The notes beneath the pieces are model-generated. The model saw only the letters and a list, made by a program, of their open reading frames with translations. It had not been told where the DNA came from and ran no database searches. Both the position numbers and the translations under genes were made by a program. 64,000 nt of DNA from Methylomonas sp. MK1 (GTDB taxonomy: Bacteria; Pseudomonadota; Gammaproteobacteria; Methylococcales; Methylomonadaceae). The stretch covers positions 434,001 to 498,000 of the forward strand of contig NZ_AQOV01000002.1 of the NCBI RefSeq assembly GCF_000365425.1, written 5' to 3'. Of the stretch, positions 1 to 8,997 are shown piece after piece (within the stretch, counting starts at the first letter, position 1; every line of letters begins with the position of its first letter).

Positions 1-1022
1 ATCTGGCTGTGCTTCGGCAGCTGGTCAGTCATGCGCTGCAAGCCTCGCTAACTCGGGTGTCCGACAAAGAGCGGCGCACCCGCGACATCTTGCTCGGCGA
101 GTCGGCGCTGATGTGTGCCATTCGTTCGAAGATCGACAAGGTGGCTCGCAATCAGGCGCCGGTTTATATCAGCGGCGAGTCCGGTTCGGGGAAAGAGTTG
201 GTGGCCAGATTGATACATCAGCAAAGCCCGCGCGGCGATAAGCCATTTATTGCGATCAACTGCGGCGCGATTCCTCCCGAATTGATGGAAAGCGAATTCT
301 TCGGCCATAAAAAAGGCAGTTTCACCGGCGCGGTAGCCGACAAGCAGGGATTGTTTCAAGCGGCCGATGGCGGCACCTTGTTTTTGGACGAAGTGGCCGA
401 TTTGCCTTTGCCCTTGCAAGTCAAATTGTTGCGGGCGATTCAGGAGAAAAAAGTCCGTCCGGTTGGCGAGCAGCGGGAGGTTGCAGTCGATGTGCGCTTA
501 TTGAGTGCAACTCACAAGGATTTGACCAAAATGGTTCAAGAAGGCAGTTTTAGGCAGGATTTGTATTACCGGATCAATGTCATCGAACTGAGTTTGCCGC
601 CCTTGCGCGCCCGGCCTGCCGATATTCCTCAGCTTACCGAGCACTTATTGGCGGGGTTGGCTAATGCTAACTGTATGGATTTGCCCAGGCTCAGTGACTC
701 AGCGCTAAACGCTTTAAAGCACTATTATTTCCCAGGAAATGTCCGGGAGCTGGAAAATATACTGGAGCGAGCGCTGGCCTTGCACGATGGCGGCGTGATC
801 GAAGCCGACGATCTGAACCTGCCTTTGGGGATGGAATTGGCGGCGGTCGAAGATTTTGATGCGGAGAAGATGTCGCTGGAAACGTATCTCGAAGACATAG
901 AGAAAAAAGCCTTGAGCGCCGCGCTGGAGGAAAATCGTTGGAACAAAACCGCCACTGCTAAATACTTGGGCCTAAGTTTTCGTTCGCTACGGTATCGCTT
1001 GAAAAAGTTGGGTCTGGAATAA
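1..1022 (+). CDS. pilR: Sigma-54-dependent response regulator, PilR-like (5' end missing)
   Basis: The reading frame is open from the left edge, so the N-terminal part (a receiver domain in this family) lies outside the window. Counting from the GTG at 9, visible motifs are Walker A GESGSGKE at about 56-63, the sigma-54 contact loop GSFTGA at 103-108 (usual form GAFTGA), Walker B GGTLFLDE at 121-128, and a Fis-type helix-turn-helix in the last 40 residues (RWNKTATAKYLGLSFRSLRY). AAA+ activators of this kind hydrolyse ATP to remodel RNA polymerase-sigma-54 at promoters. The C-terminal helix resembles PilR, the type IV pilus regulator, but the partner kinase PilS is not visible, so the symbol is a family-level guess. 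A short inverted repeat follows the stop, and the next gene is convergent. Confidence 0.85.
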   Translation, partial: LAVLRQLVSHALQASLTRVSDKERRTRDILLGESALMCAIRSKIDKVARNQAPVYISGESGSGKELVARLIHQQSPRGDKPFIAINCGAIPPELMESEFFGHKKGSFTGAVADKQGLFQAADGGTLFLDEVADLPLPLQVKLLRAIQEKKVRPVGEQREVAVDVRLLSATHKDLTKMVQEGSFRQDLYYRINVIELSLPPLRARPADIPQLTEHLLAGLANANCMDLPRLSDSALNALKHYYFPGNVRELENILERALALHDGGVIEADDLNLPLGMELAAVEDFDAEKMSLETYLEDIEKKALSAALEENRWNKTATAKYLGLSFRSLRYRLKKLGLE

Positions 1023-1038
1023 CAAAAATCGATTGTAA

Positions 1039-1061
1039 GCGAGTAGGAGCCTACTACTCGC
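1039..1061. terminator. Inverted repeat between convergent genes
   Basis: GCGAGTAG (1039-1046) pairs with CTACTCGC (1054-1061) around a 7-base loop. It sits between the stops of the PilR-like gene and the convergent small membrane protein gene. There is no clear T-run, so termination is only suggested by position. Confidence 0.35.
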
Positions 1062-1081
1062 CTAAATAACTCGAAATATCC

Positions 1082-1555
1082 CTATTGATATTTGCTCATG
1101 CCTTTCAGTTGTTGCAGCGCGGCTTGGATTTTGGCGTTTGCGGCGTCGTCCAGTTCGTTGTTTTTATACACTTTGTCCAGCAAGCCTTCTTCTACTAATG
1201 CATCTTTGATCCAGCGTTTGGCAAAGGCATAGCTGGCTGGAACTTTGGCCACTTCACCTGTGTTTGGATTTTTCAGGCTATCGACAGCGGGTGTTGGAGA
1301 AACTGCGGCGGCTTTTTTTACCGGGGCGGATTTACTGGCTTTGGGGGCGGCGGGTTTGGGTGTGGCGGCTTTGGCTGGAGCGGGTTTTGCGGTGGTTTTT
1401 ACAGCTGCGGGAGGAGGAGGTGCCAGTTCGGTTTGGATTGCCGGCTTGGCGGGCTCGGGTTTACTTGTTTCCGGTTTTTCTTTTTTGCCGCCCATCACTA
1501 CAAATACTACATAAGCTACAAAAATAGTCGTCGCTATAAAAAGCAATTCAGCCAT
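1082..1555 (-). CDS. Small membrane-anchored protein with Ala/Pro/Lys-rich linker
   Basis: 157 residues; I do not recognise the family. Residues about 3-21 form one hydrophobic helix (LLFIATTIFVAYVVFVVM), followed by a positively charged GGKKEK stretch, so the bulk is probably cytoplasmic. Residues about 30-90 are a low-complexity linker rich in alanine, proline and lysine. The last 60 residues look folded and helical (YAFAKRWIKDALVEEGLLDKVY). The architecture is that of an anchor, flexible spacer and small terminal domain. The GC-rich simple-sequence linker creates long open frames on the opposite strand, but those lack any protein-like feature. It converges on the PilR-like gene. Confidence 0.65.
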   Translation of the reverse strand: MAELLFIATTIFVAYVVFVVMGGKKEKPETSKPEPAKPAIQTELAPPPPAAVKTTAKPAPAKAATPKPAAPKASKSAPVKKAAAVSPTPAVDSLKNPNTGEVAKVPASYAFAKRWIKDALVEEGLLDKVYKNNELDDAANAKIQAALQQLKGMSKYQ

Positions 1556-1705
1556 AACCCTTCCCCTTTGTTTGTTTTATTTATTAAGATTCAGAACAAT
1601 GTGATGACACGTTTTAAACTCCGCGGGCGAATATACCAGAGCTAGTCAAGTCGGTAAACTAATACCCCATTTGCCGAAAAGTTCGCGAATTATGTTTAAT
1701 CCGTT

Positions 1706-3541
1706 TCAAGTGATTAAACTGGCTACCTGGCTGCTACCCAGCAAAAGGTTCAGCGAAACCTTCTGGCCATCCAGTAGATTCTGCTCGGGTTTGCCGAATG
1801 CGTAGCCTTGGCCGAAATTGACGCCGATTTCTTTCAGCTTTATCGCCGTACCTGCCGATTCGACGAATTCGGCGATGGTTTTCTTGCCGAGTTTTGAGGC
1901 AATTTCCACCATGGATTTAACGAGTATCTGGTCGGTTTCGTTGTCGAGCAGGTTTCTGATGAATTGACCGTCGATTTTCACGTAATCGACCGGAAAGGTT
2001 TTGAGATAGTTGAACGAACAAAAGCCGGCGCCGAAATCGTCCAGAGCGAATTTGCAACCCAAGGCTCTTATTTTGTTAATCATGTGCCGGGTTTTTTCAA
2101 AATTGTCCACGGCGGCTGTTTCAGTAATTTCGAAGGTTAAACGGTTGGCGTCTATCCAGGTCATTTCCAGTTTATCCTTAATAGTGGAAAGTAAATCCGG
2201 ATACTGAAACGCGGTACTTGAAAGGTTTACGGCCAGGGAAATATAAGACATGTAACTGGGTAGTGCCGCCAGAAAGTCGATGGCGTTTTCAACGACCCAA
2301 AGGTCTATCGCGTGAATCAAGCCGGTTCTTTCCGCCACCGGAATAAACTGATCCGGCGTGATGACTTCATTGCCTTCGCCGCGCATGCGCAACAACACTT
2401 CGTAGTGAGAGACATTGCCGTCCGACAACTGCACCACAGGCTGGAACACCAGAAATAGCTGATTATCCCGCAAGGCCTTGCGAATCAACGGCACCCAATA
2501 AATGTCCCGGCGTCTTTCCTTGACGATTAGATCATCGCTGTTGTAAACGCAGATTTTGTCTCTGCCGGTGCTTTTTGCAAAATTGCAAGCTTGGCGCGCA
2601 TGTAAAATCATTTCGCCCGGATGGAACGCGGAAACGGTATTGTCCAGCGCGGCGATACCGATGGACACCGAGGCGCTGTAAGACACTTCTCCGGTGAAGA
2701 AACGGAAATTGTCCACGGTGGTTTTGATGGTTTCTGCGAGAATCTGTGCTTGCTTTTTGGTTTTGTTTTCCAGGAATAAACAAAACTCGTCGGCACCGAT
2801 GCGGGCGAATAAACTGCCGGCCGGTAATAGTTTTCGGACCAGAATGGCCATTTCGACCAGTAAACGATCACCCACTTCAAAGCCTTCCAGTTCGTTAATC
2901 AGGCTGAAGCGGTCCACATCAATGAACAATAAAGACCCGTCTTTTTGCGCTTTATTACTATGATTTAGCACCAATCTCAGTTGGCGCTCGAAACTACTGC
3001 GATTAAATAAACCGGTTAATTCGTCGTGCGCGACCAGAAACTTCAGTTTCGCATCGATAACGTTTTTGGCGGCTAATTCATTGATCAATTGTTCTTCCTG
3101 ACGGTGACGCAATTGGCGTTCCTGTTTCAGGCTCAGCAAAAACTTTACTGCAAGTATCAGCTCCTGGGTGTTAACCGGCGTATTGATTTTATAAGTTAAG
3201 CAATTGTCTTGTTGCGGCTGACAACGATCAAGTTCGCAGTCAAAGCAGTCGTCGTTCAGAATCACCACCGGGATGACTGATACCGAGTTGGCGCTGGATA
3301 AGCTTTGACACATCTCCCGAGGATGGCAAAGCGGCAACATTGCGTTCAGCACGATCAGACCGATTCTGTCGGGTTGATCGGCGTAAGGCTTCAATATTTC
3401 GTATATTTGTTCGCCATTTTCAGCAATACGAATATCGGTAAAGCCTTTGGCTTTCAATGTGGAAGCGATTTTTTGAGCAGAGACTTCATTATGCTCCGCA
3501 ACGACAATCAGTTTTTCTTTGAGCGCGTCATTGGCAATCAT
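1706..3541 (-). CDS. Degenerate receiver-GGDEF-EAL protein, probable c-di-GMP phosphodiesterase
   Basis: 611 residues. Residues 8-135 have a CheY-like fold pattern, but the acidic pair is A15-E16, the phosphoacceptor position is N66 (context LIVLNAMLP) and the usual KP is T121-P122, so phosphorylation is unlikely. A cysteine group C99-x2-C102-x4-C107-x6-C114 sits where a receiver has beta-4/alpha-4. The diguanylate cyclase domain (about 165-335) has GADEF at 249-253 in place of GGDEF. The EAL domain (about 350-600) keeps all expected catalytic residues: E381 (EVLLR), N439, E471, D501-D502 (DDFGAG), K522, E558 and Q578. Inference: an active cyclic-di-GMP phosphodiesterase controlled by a non-phosphorylated sensor domain. 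It is divergent from the HDOD gene. Confidence 0.9.
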   Translation of the reverse strand: MIANDALKEKLIVVAEHNEVSAQKIASTLKAKGFTDIRIAENGEQIYEILKPYADQPDRIGLIVLNAMLPLCHPREMCQSLSSANSVSVIPVVILNDDCFDCELDRCQPQQDNCLTYKINTPVNTQELILAVKFLLSLKQERQLRHRQEEQLINELAAKNVIDAKLKFLVAHDELTGLFNRSSFERQLRLVLNHSNKAQKDGSLLFIDVDRFSLINELEGFEVGDRLLVEMAILVRKLLPAGSLFARIGADEFCLFLENKTKKQAQILAETIKTTVDNFRFFTGEVSYSASVSIGIAALDNTVSAFHPGEMILHARQACNFAKSTGRDKICVYNSDDLIVKERRRDIYWVPLIRKALRDNQLFLVFQPVVQLSDGNVSHYEVLLRMRGEGNEVITPDQFIPVAERTGLIHAIDLWVVENAIDFLAALPSYMSYISLAVNLSSTAFQYPDLLSTIKDKLEMTWIDANRLTFEITETAAVDNFEKTRHMINKIRALGCKFALDDFGAGFCSFNYLKTFPVDYVKIDGQFIRNLLDNETDQILVKSMVEIASKLGKKTIAEFVESAGTAIKLKEIGVNFGQGYAFGKPEQNLLDGQKVSLNLLLGSSQVASLIT

Positions 3542-3719
3542 CTAATACCATCCAGGTATTGGCATAAAATCGGGAGCTGTCAGCATGGTCAGGAGGAGGC
3601 CGGCATTTAATAAGCTTGTATTTTCATATAATTGGTCTAGGTTTAAGCGCAGCCTTTAATGCTATTTCTATGCTATTGGTTTTCAGTATAGGTGTAAATT
3701 TAATTTTTTAGAATTATTG

Positions 3720-4571
3720 ATGATAGCTTACTCACCGTCCACATTGACTGTTGCCGATTTGCTTAGAGGTGATTTACAACTCGCCTCGCCGCCGAATGTC
3801 TATTTTTTGTTAAAAAAAATAGTCGAAGATCCGAATAAGACCGCGAAAGACGCGGCTGTGGTGATCGAAGCCGATGCGGCATTGGCGGTAAAGCTACTGA
3901 AGATAGTGAATAGTGCTTTTTATGGGTTTCCATCCCAAATCAGTTCGATTGCCAAAGCCATTACCATGATTGGTACCCGTGAGTTGCAGAATCTGGTGCT
4001 GGGTACCTTAATTGTCGAACGCTTTTCCGATTTACCGGGACAACATTTCTCTATACACGATTTTTGGGCCAGAAATTTGCGCTGCGCGTTGATTGCACGC
4101 GAGTTGGATATTCATTTCGGCAAGCACTATGCCGACACCGCGTTTCTGTGCGGCTTGGTCCACAACATCGGGCAATTGGTGTTTTATCGGCGGATTCCGG
4201 TATTGGCCCGGGAAGTCGACTTATTACTGCAATCGCAAATCCCGCTCGCGGTGGACGAAGAGGTCACGGTGGAGCAGAACGTGATCGGCTTCGACCACTT
4301 TCAGGCCGGTGCCGAGTTGTGCAAACAATGGATGTTACCGGACGTTATCGTGGAAAGTATTCGCTTGCATTGCTTTCCTGATCTGATCGGGCCTTACGCC
4401 GATCTGGCGGCCATGGTCAGGCTGGCCAACTGCTTAAGTCGAATCGAAAATCCCTACGATGCCCACGCTGTCAATGCTTTGAATCTGACGCCCGAACAAA
4501 TCAGTTTCATCCTCGATAAAATCAGCGACGAATTCGAAGTCATTTTTAAATTGTTCTATCCCACTGTCTAA
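3720..4571 (+). CDS. HDOD domain protein
   Basis: 283 residues from ATG 3720; a TTG directly before it (3717) is a less likely start. Residues about 20-220 match the HDOD domain, a relative of HD phosphohydrolases that mostly lacks full metal ligands and acts in signalling (features: ADAALAVKLLKIVNSAFYG, ITMIGTRELQNLVLG, CGLVHNIGQL). No output domain follows, so it is a single-domain HDOD protein. Such proteins are often found with cyclic-di-GMP proteins and chemotaxis or stress signalling, in keeping with the divergent GGDEF-EAL gene 180 bases away. No good Shine-Dalgarno sequence is seen. Confidence 0.85.
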   Translation: MIAYSPSTLTVADLLRGDLQLASPPNVYFLLKKIVEDPNKTAKDAAVVIEADAALAVKLLKIVNSAFYGFPSQISSIAKAITMIGTRELQNLVLGTLIVERFSDLPGQHFSIHDFWARNLRCALIARELDIHFGKHYADTAFLCGLVHNIGQLVFYRRIPVLAREVDLLLQSQIPLAVDEEVTVEQNVIGFDHFQAGAELCKQWMLPDVIVESIRLHCFPDLIGPYADLAAMVRLANCLSRIENPYDAHAVNALNLTPEQISFILDKISDEFEVIFKLFYPTV

Positions 4572-4742
4572 GTGCGCTTAGGCAATTGCAGCTGCTTCCT
4601 ACAATTCCTTGAATATCTGTTGCTGAAAGGTGACAGCAGCCAATCGAAAAGATCTCAATAATTAGCTAGAGATAGGCTATCGACTTTTCTCGAATGCGGT
4701 TTTTGTCGCAAAAAAACAACGGATAGGCCAATTAAATTCGTT

Positions 4743-4776
4743 TTGTCATAAAGTTGTCATATTGCCTCCATACAAT
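4743..4776 (+). promoter_or_regulatory. Pho box and PhoB-type promoter for the porin gene
   Basis: Two direct repeats TTGTCAT start at 4743 and 4754, 11 bases apart, separated by AAAG: a near-consensus PhoB site (consensus CTGTCATAWAWCTGTCAY). A -10 element TACAAT lies at 4771-4776, ten bases after the second repeat, which is the geometry of PhoB-activated promoters where the Pho box replaces the -35 element. The downstream gene is a phosphate-type porin, which fits. Confidence 0.8.
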
Positions 4777-4846
4777 GCGCTCAAGCTCGCTGGTCGTTGT
4801 GATCTTTGAGTAACGCATTGATTTATATAATTATTGGAGAAATTTG

Positions 4847-6475
4847 ATGAGACTTTCTAAGCTGAGCCTGGCAGTGGCAGCCGTTATCGGCTCGGGTATT
4901 TGCGCCGAGGCGATGGCGCTGGATTTGTATGTTGATGCCAAAACCAAGCAGATTTTTGCCGAGCCAGGTCCGGGTCGCACTAAGTTGGGTTCATTTGAAA
5001 AAGTCGAAGATACCGCCGCACAAAAAGCTGAAGCGCAAGCCACGAAAGCTGAAATTGCACAAATCAAGGAAGATTTGGCTTTGAAAAACAACGAATTAAA
5101 AGCACTGGATGAGCACATTAAAGATCCTAAATTTAGCGAACTAGAACTTAGCGAGAAAGGTATCAAGTTCGAAAGCAAGGATGGCAATTTCGAAATGGCT
5201 ATCAATGGCAGGATGCAGGTTGATGCGCAAATGAACGTTCAGGACGCAAACACCACGACTGGCAGTACTCCGAATAGTACTCAACAACTGGCAGATGGCG
5301 CAAATATTCGCCGTGCTCGTCTGGGTGTCGAAGGTAGTTTCTTTAAGGATTACGAATATAAGTTCGAGTACGATTTTAGCCGCGGTAATGGCTCTGTAGC
5401 GGCTGGTATTACCGATGCCTACCTTAACTGGAAAGGTTACAGTAACCTTGGCGTGAAAATCGGATCGTTCAAGGAACCCTTCAGTTTGGAGGAAGCAACC
5501 AGCAACCGTTGGCTAACCTTTATTGAACGTAACATGGCGGTCAACTCGTTCTCCGATAACCCGAATGCCTACAAAACGGGTATTGGCTTGACTTGGGCGG
5601 AACCTCGGTGGACCGCATCTGGTGCCGTAATGACTGAGCCGGTGGGTGGCGGTTGGGCTTACTCTACATCTAAAAACGGTAACGCGGTCTGTACAAACGC
5701 TGGGTGTACGACATCAGTGGTAGTCAATAGTAACGGCGATAACAATCGCAATGGTGGCTCAGGTGATATGGGCTGGGAAATTACAGGTCGTGTGACGGGC
5801 TTGCCGTGGTTTGTTGATAAAACCAAGTTTTTACACATTGGTGCTTCAGGTTCTGAGCGATTCATGCCGAACAATCTTGGCGGTGGCACTAATAACATGG
5901 CCTATACCGCTGCGGTCAATAGCAACGTTGATAGAACCAACGTACTCAATACTGGCACGATTCCTCTTGGTTCAACGCTCACCCGGATGGGTGGTGAAAC
6001 AGCATTGCTGTACGGTCCATTTTCGGCACAGGCTGAGTACATCCAAACTGATATCAGCAATTCATCCAACGCGCCAAACGCTCGATTTGCTGATGGTGCG
6101 ACGCTATCTGGTTACTATGGATATGTCAGTTACTTCCTGACAGGCGAATCACGTGCCTACAAAGCGAAAACCGGTGCTTGGGATCGTATTAAACCCAATA
6201 GAAACTTCGATATGAAAGGTGGCTCAGGCGCCTGGGAAGTTGCGGCGGGTTATGACCATCTGAACTTAAATAGTGGCGGCATAAATGGGGGGGAAGCATC
6301 AACTGCGAAATTCGGTGTGAATTGGTATCCTCATTCTCACTTCAAATTTATGGCTAACTACATTCATGTACTGGATGTTCAGCAAGCCAACACTACACTT
6401 GGTGGCGCAAGAGGCGCTTCTTGGGACGGTGGCAACTTGGATATGTTCGAAATGCGCGGCCAAGTTGATTTCTAA
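4847..6475 (+). CDS. Phosphate-selective porin, OprO/OprP family
   Basis: 542 residues from ATG 4847, chosen over the TTG at 4844 because GGAGA at 4836-4840 is spaced six bases from it. A signal peptide (cleavage near AMA-LDL, residue about 25) is followed by a helical coiled-coil stretch (about 55-95, EAQATKAEIAQIKEDLALKN) and then a long beta-barrel with alternating aromatic residues, ending in phenylalanine (GQVDF), the usual outer membrane barrel terminus. Features such as GRMQVDAQ, RRARLGVEGSFFKDYEYKFE and KIGSFKEPFSLE are typical of the O/P porin family, which forms trimeric anion channels for phosphate or polyphosphate. The Pho box upstream supports phosphate starvation control. A single-gene unit with its own terminator. 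Confidence 0.92.
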   Translation: MRLSKLSLAVAAVIGSGICAEAMALDLYVDAKTKQIFAEPGPGRTKLGSFEKVEDTAAQKAEAQATKAEIAQIKEDLALKNNELKALDEHIKDPKFSELELSEKGIKFESKDGNFEMAINGRMQVDAQMNVQDANTTTGSTPNSTQQLADGANIRRARLGVEGSFFKDYEYKFEYDFSRGNGSVAAGITDAYLNWKGYSNLGVKIGSFKEPFSLEEATSNRWLTFIERNMAVNSFSDNPNAYKTGIGLTWAEPRWTASGAVMTEPVGGGWAYSTSKNGNAVCTNAGCTTSVVVNSNGDNNRNGGSGDMGWEITGRVTGLPWFVDKTKFLHIGASGSERFMPNNLGGGTNNMAYTAAVNSNVDRTNVLNTGTIPLGSTLTRMGGETALLYGPFSAQAEYIQTDISNSSNAPNARFADGATLSGYYGYVSYFLTGESRAYKAKTGAWDRIKPNRNFDMKGGSGAWEVAAGYDHLNLNSGGINGGEASTAKFGVNWYPHSHFKFMANYIHVLDVQQANTTLGGARGASWDGGNLDMFEMRGQVDF

Positions 6476-6518
6476 TAGATACGCAAGGGGGCTTAAATTG
6501 CTCCTTTGATTAAACTAA

Positions 6519-6557
6519 AAACCGCCTGGATTCAAAATGATCCAGGCGGTTTTTTTT
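6519..6557 (+). terminator. Rho-independent terminator of the porin gene
   Basis: A 12-base stem (AACCGCCTGGAT / ATCCAGGCGGTT) with a short loop is followed by eight T residues, 45 bases after the porin stop codon. Confidence 0.9.
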
Positions 6558-6667
6558 GGATTGAATTTCAGAAGGAATGTACTCCAACGTTACTTGGTGT
6601 TATCGATAGCTGTTGTTATGACTCGGTCTGTTAAACTAACCAGCTATTTTTAGCATTTGCTTTTGAT

Positions 6668-7606
6668 ATGACTGACCAACAATCTCTAGCCCGATATGGC
6701 TGGCTATCCATTGCTGCCGCCGTCAGCACCATCGCACTAAAAAGTTACGCCTATTGGCTGACCGGTTCCGTGGGCTTGCTGTCCGATGCACTTGAGTCGC
6801 TGATTAATTTGGTGGCGGCGATCATCATGCTGGTAGTGCTGACTATTTCGGCGCGGCCGCCGGACGATACCCACGCCTACGGTCACGAAAAAGTTGAATA
6901 TTTTTCCAGCGGTGCGGAAGGCATCATGATTTTGCTGGCGGCTTTTAGTATTGGCTACGCGGCCTGGGAACGCTTGTGGAATCCACTGCCGCTACAGCAA
7001 CTTGATCTGGGTATTGCGGTTTCGGTGTTTGCTTCTCTGATCAATTTGGCGGTTGCCCGAATTTTGATTGGTGTCGGCCGCCGTCGGCAGTCGATTACCC
7101 TGGAAGCCGACGGTAAGCATTTGATGACCGATGTCTGGACGACAGTCGGGATTTTGGTCGGCATTGCCATTATCTCGGTGGCAAACCGTTTCGAGCCGAG
7201 TCTGGCGTTTGCCAGGCAATTGGGGTTGAATGGCTGGGAAATACTCGACCCGATTATTGCCATAGGAGTGGCGTTAAATATTGTCTGGGCCGGCTTGCAA
7301 TTGATTCGCCGGACAGTGTCGGGCTTGTTGGATGCGGCACTATCGCCGGCGGAAATCGCTGAAATTGTCGCTGTGCTGGATGAGTATGTGGCCGGCGATG
7401 GCATTGCTTATCATGCGTTACGGACGCGTTACGCCGGCGCCAGGCGTTTCATGTCGGTGCATGTGTTGGTGCCGGGTGGCTGGACGGTGCAGCAGGGCCA
7501 TGATTTGCTGGAAGCCATTGAGCAGCAGATCAAGGACAAGTTCGACAATATTGATATCGATACCCATCTTGAACCTATCGAAGATGTGGCTTCCTGGGAG
7601 CACTAA
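6668..7606 (+). CDS. Cation diffusion facilitator (CDF) metal exporter
   Basis: 312 residues, usual CDF length, with about six membrane segments in residues 12-220 and a cytoplasmic C-terminal domain (about 225-305) that dimerises in this family. The membrane metal site is represented by D40 in SDALES and by H151-x3-D155 (HLMTD); the HAYGHEKVEYF motif at 69-79 is the usual loop signature. CDF proteins export divalent cations such as zinc, iron, cadmium or manganese in exchange for protons. The TM2 motif is D40-A-L-E43-S44, so the second aspartate of the YiiP-type DxxxD pair is serine; substrate therefore cannot be assigned. Stands alone, with a REP-like palindrome after it. Confidence 0.9.
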   Translation: MTDQQSLARYGWLSIAAAVSTIALKSYAYWLTGSVGLLSDALESLINLVAAIIMLVVLTISARPPDDTHAYGHEKVEYFSSGAEGIMILLAAFSIGYAAWERLWNPLPLQQLDLGIAVSVFASLINLAVARILIGVGRRRQSITLEADGKHLMTDVWTTVGILVGIAIISVANRFEPSLAFARQLGLNGWEILDPIIAIGVALNIVWAGLQLIRRTVSGLLDAALSPAEIAEIVAVLDEYVAGDGIAYHALRTRYAGARRFMSVHVLVPGGWTVQQGHDLLEAIEQQIKDKFDNIDIDTHLEPIEDVASWEH

Positions 7607-7631
7607 CTCGAAATAGTCTTTGCGGGTAGAG

Positions 7632-7702
7632 TAGGATGTGCTGAGCGAAAGCGAAGCGCATCAATCGCGCCCGATGCGCTTCACGTTGTTCAGCACATCC
7701 TA
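7632..7702. repeat. REP-like double palindrome
   Basis: Outer arms TAGGATGTGCTGA (7632-7644) and TCAGCACATCCTA (7690-7702) are perfect 13-base complements. Inner arms GAAGCGCATC (7653-7662) and GATGCGCTTC (7673-7682) are perfect 10-base complements around a 10-base loop. It lies between two convergent genes, where REP elements and bidirectional terminators are common. Confidence 0.8.
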
Positions 7703-7717
7703 TATTTCCTTTGAGTT

Positions 7718-8140
7718 TCATATCTCAATCAGACTCAACCCCAGCTCTTCCACGCTTTGTCCGGCAATTTTGAAGCCGCGCATTTCCAACACGCCCTTGG
7801 TATTTAAGGAAATGATCAAATGCAGCGCATCCGGATAGCTGGCTTCCTGGATGTCGGTCGGTGAAGGCTGGGCCGGAGTGTGCGGGTGCGAGTGGTAGAT
7901 AGCAAATAGCGTTTCGCCTTTTTCGCGTATTTGGCGCATGGCTTCGATTTGCTGGCTGGCGTCCAATAGGAACCGGTTCTCTGGTGTGGCCGCGCAATTT
8001 GCCACCGGATAACAACTCACTGGCAGGCCCGCGTTATCCGCGCCGATTAGACCGCAAATCTCCGTGTCCGGGGATAGCTGCGCCAAGTGCAGTAACTGAT
8101 TGGTGAGCTTGCGCGGCAGAGAAATTTCGCTGTTGTTCAT
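7718..8140 (-). CDS. JAMM/MPN+ metallopeptidase (M67 family)
   Basis: 140 residues from ATG 8140. A TTG at 8152 would also be open, but the ATG overlaps the prmC stop as ATGA and has GGA seven bases upstream, so the ATG is preferred. The zinc motif is complete: an upstream glutamate (E27 in EICGLIG), then HSHP with the serine and aspartate at the JAMM spacing (HSHPHTPAQPSPTD). Stand-alone bacterial JAMM proteins cleave isopeptide-like or C-terminal extensions from ubiquitin-like carriers such as ThiS/MoaD relatives, or process sulfur carriers for cysteine synthesis. Here it is instead the last gene of hemA-prfA-prmC, so its target is unknown. Confidence 0.85.
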   Translation of the reverse strand: MNNSEISLPRKLTNQLLHLAQLSPDTEICGLIGADNAGLPVSCYPVANCAATPENRFLLDASQQIEAMRQIREKGETLFAIYHSHPHTPAQPSPTDIQEASYPDALHLIISLNTKGVLEMRGFKIAGQSVEELGLSLIEI

Positions 8141-8997
8141 AATGTGTTCCAAATTCCTGAAGTCACCCGAGGATTGCCGGATAAATCGGCATGTGTGTTG
8201 ACCTGTCGGTAACCCAATTCGTTGAAAATGGCCTGTACCTCGGTTTGTTGATTGTAGCCGTGTTCGACCAATAATTGCCCATAGTCTTTCAAATGCGCAC
8301 GGGCTTGTTCGGCAAGTTGCCGAATGTCTTGCAGGCCGTTTTCGGCGCTGATCAAAGCGCTGCTGGGTTCGAAGCGTACATCGCCTTCGTACAAATGCGG
8401 GTCTTTATCCGCGATGTAGGGTGGATTGCTAAGTACCAAATCAAAGCCCGTTTCCTCGATATTGTCGAACCAACTCGATTGCAAAAAACTCACACTGCCC
8501 GTGTTGAGTTGCTGCGCGTTATATCGGGCGACTTCTAAAGCTGCCGAGCTTAGATCGCTGGCAAATACTTGGGTCAATGGTCGCTCGGCGGCCAGCGTGA
8601 CGGCAATAATCCCGGAACCGGTGCCGAGATCGATGATTTTACAGGGCCGGTCTGTCGGTAATAGCGACAGGCTGAGCTCGATCAGCAATTCGGTGTCGGG
8701 TCGGGGAATCAACACATCCGGGCTGACTTTGAAATCGCGCGACCAGAACTCGCGCTGGCCGGTTAGGTAGGCAACCGGCGTGCCTTGCGAGCGTTGTTCG
8801 ACCAGTAATTGAAACTGCGCGAGTTGTTCAGCGCTAGGCTGATGTTCCGGCCAGGCCCGGAGAAATGAGCGGTTTTTGTTCAGGCAGTGGCAAAGCAATA
8901 CTTCGGCGTCAAGCATTGCGGTTTCGGATGTCGTGCTTAGCTGTTCGTTTGCCGCGATTAACAGGCTCAGGAGCGAATGGTCATTGTTTTTAGACAT
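8137..8997 (-). CDS. prmC: Peptide chain release factor N5-glutamine methyltransferase
   Basis: 286 residues. An N-terminal helical domain (about 1-85) binds the release factor; the SAM-binding domain has DLGTGSG at 123-129 and the catalytic NPPY at 191-194. PrmC methylates the glutamine of the GGQ motif in RF1 and RF2, raising termination efficiency. Its start overlaps the end of prfA, its substrate gene, by eight bases, and its stop overlaps the JAMM gene as ATGA, which indicates translational coupling in one operon. Confidence 0.96.
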   Translation of the reverse strand: MSKNNDHSLLSLLIAANEQLSTTSETAMLDAEVLLCHCLNKNRSFLRAWPEHQPSAEQLAQFQLLVEQRSQGTPVAYLTGQREFWSRDFKVSPDVLIPRPDTELLIELSLSLLPTDRPCKIIDLGTGSGIIAVTLAAERPLTQVFASDLSSAALEVARYNAQQLNTGSVSFLQSSWFDNIEETGFDLVLSNPPYIADKDPHLYEGDVRFEPSSALISAENGLQDIRQLAEQARAHLKDYGQLLVEHGYNQQTEVQAIFNELGYRQVNTHADLSGNPRVTSGIWNTL

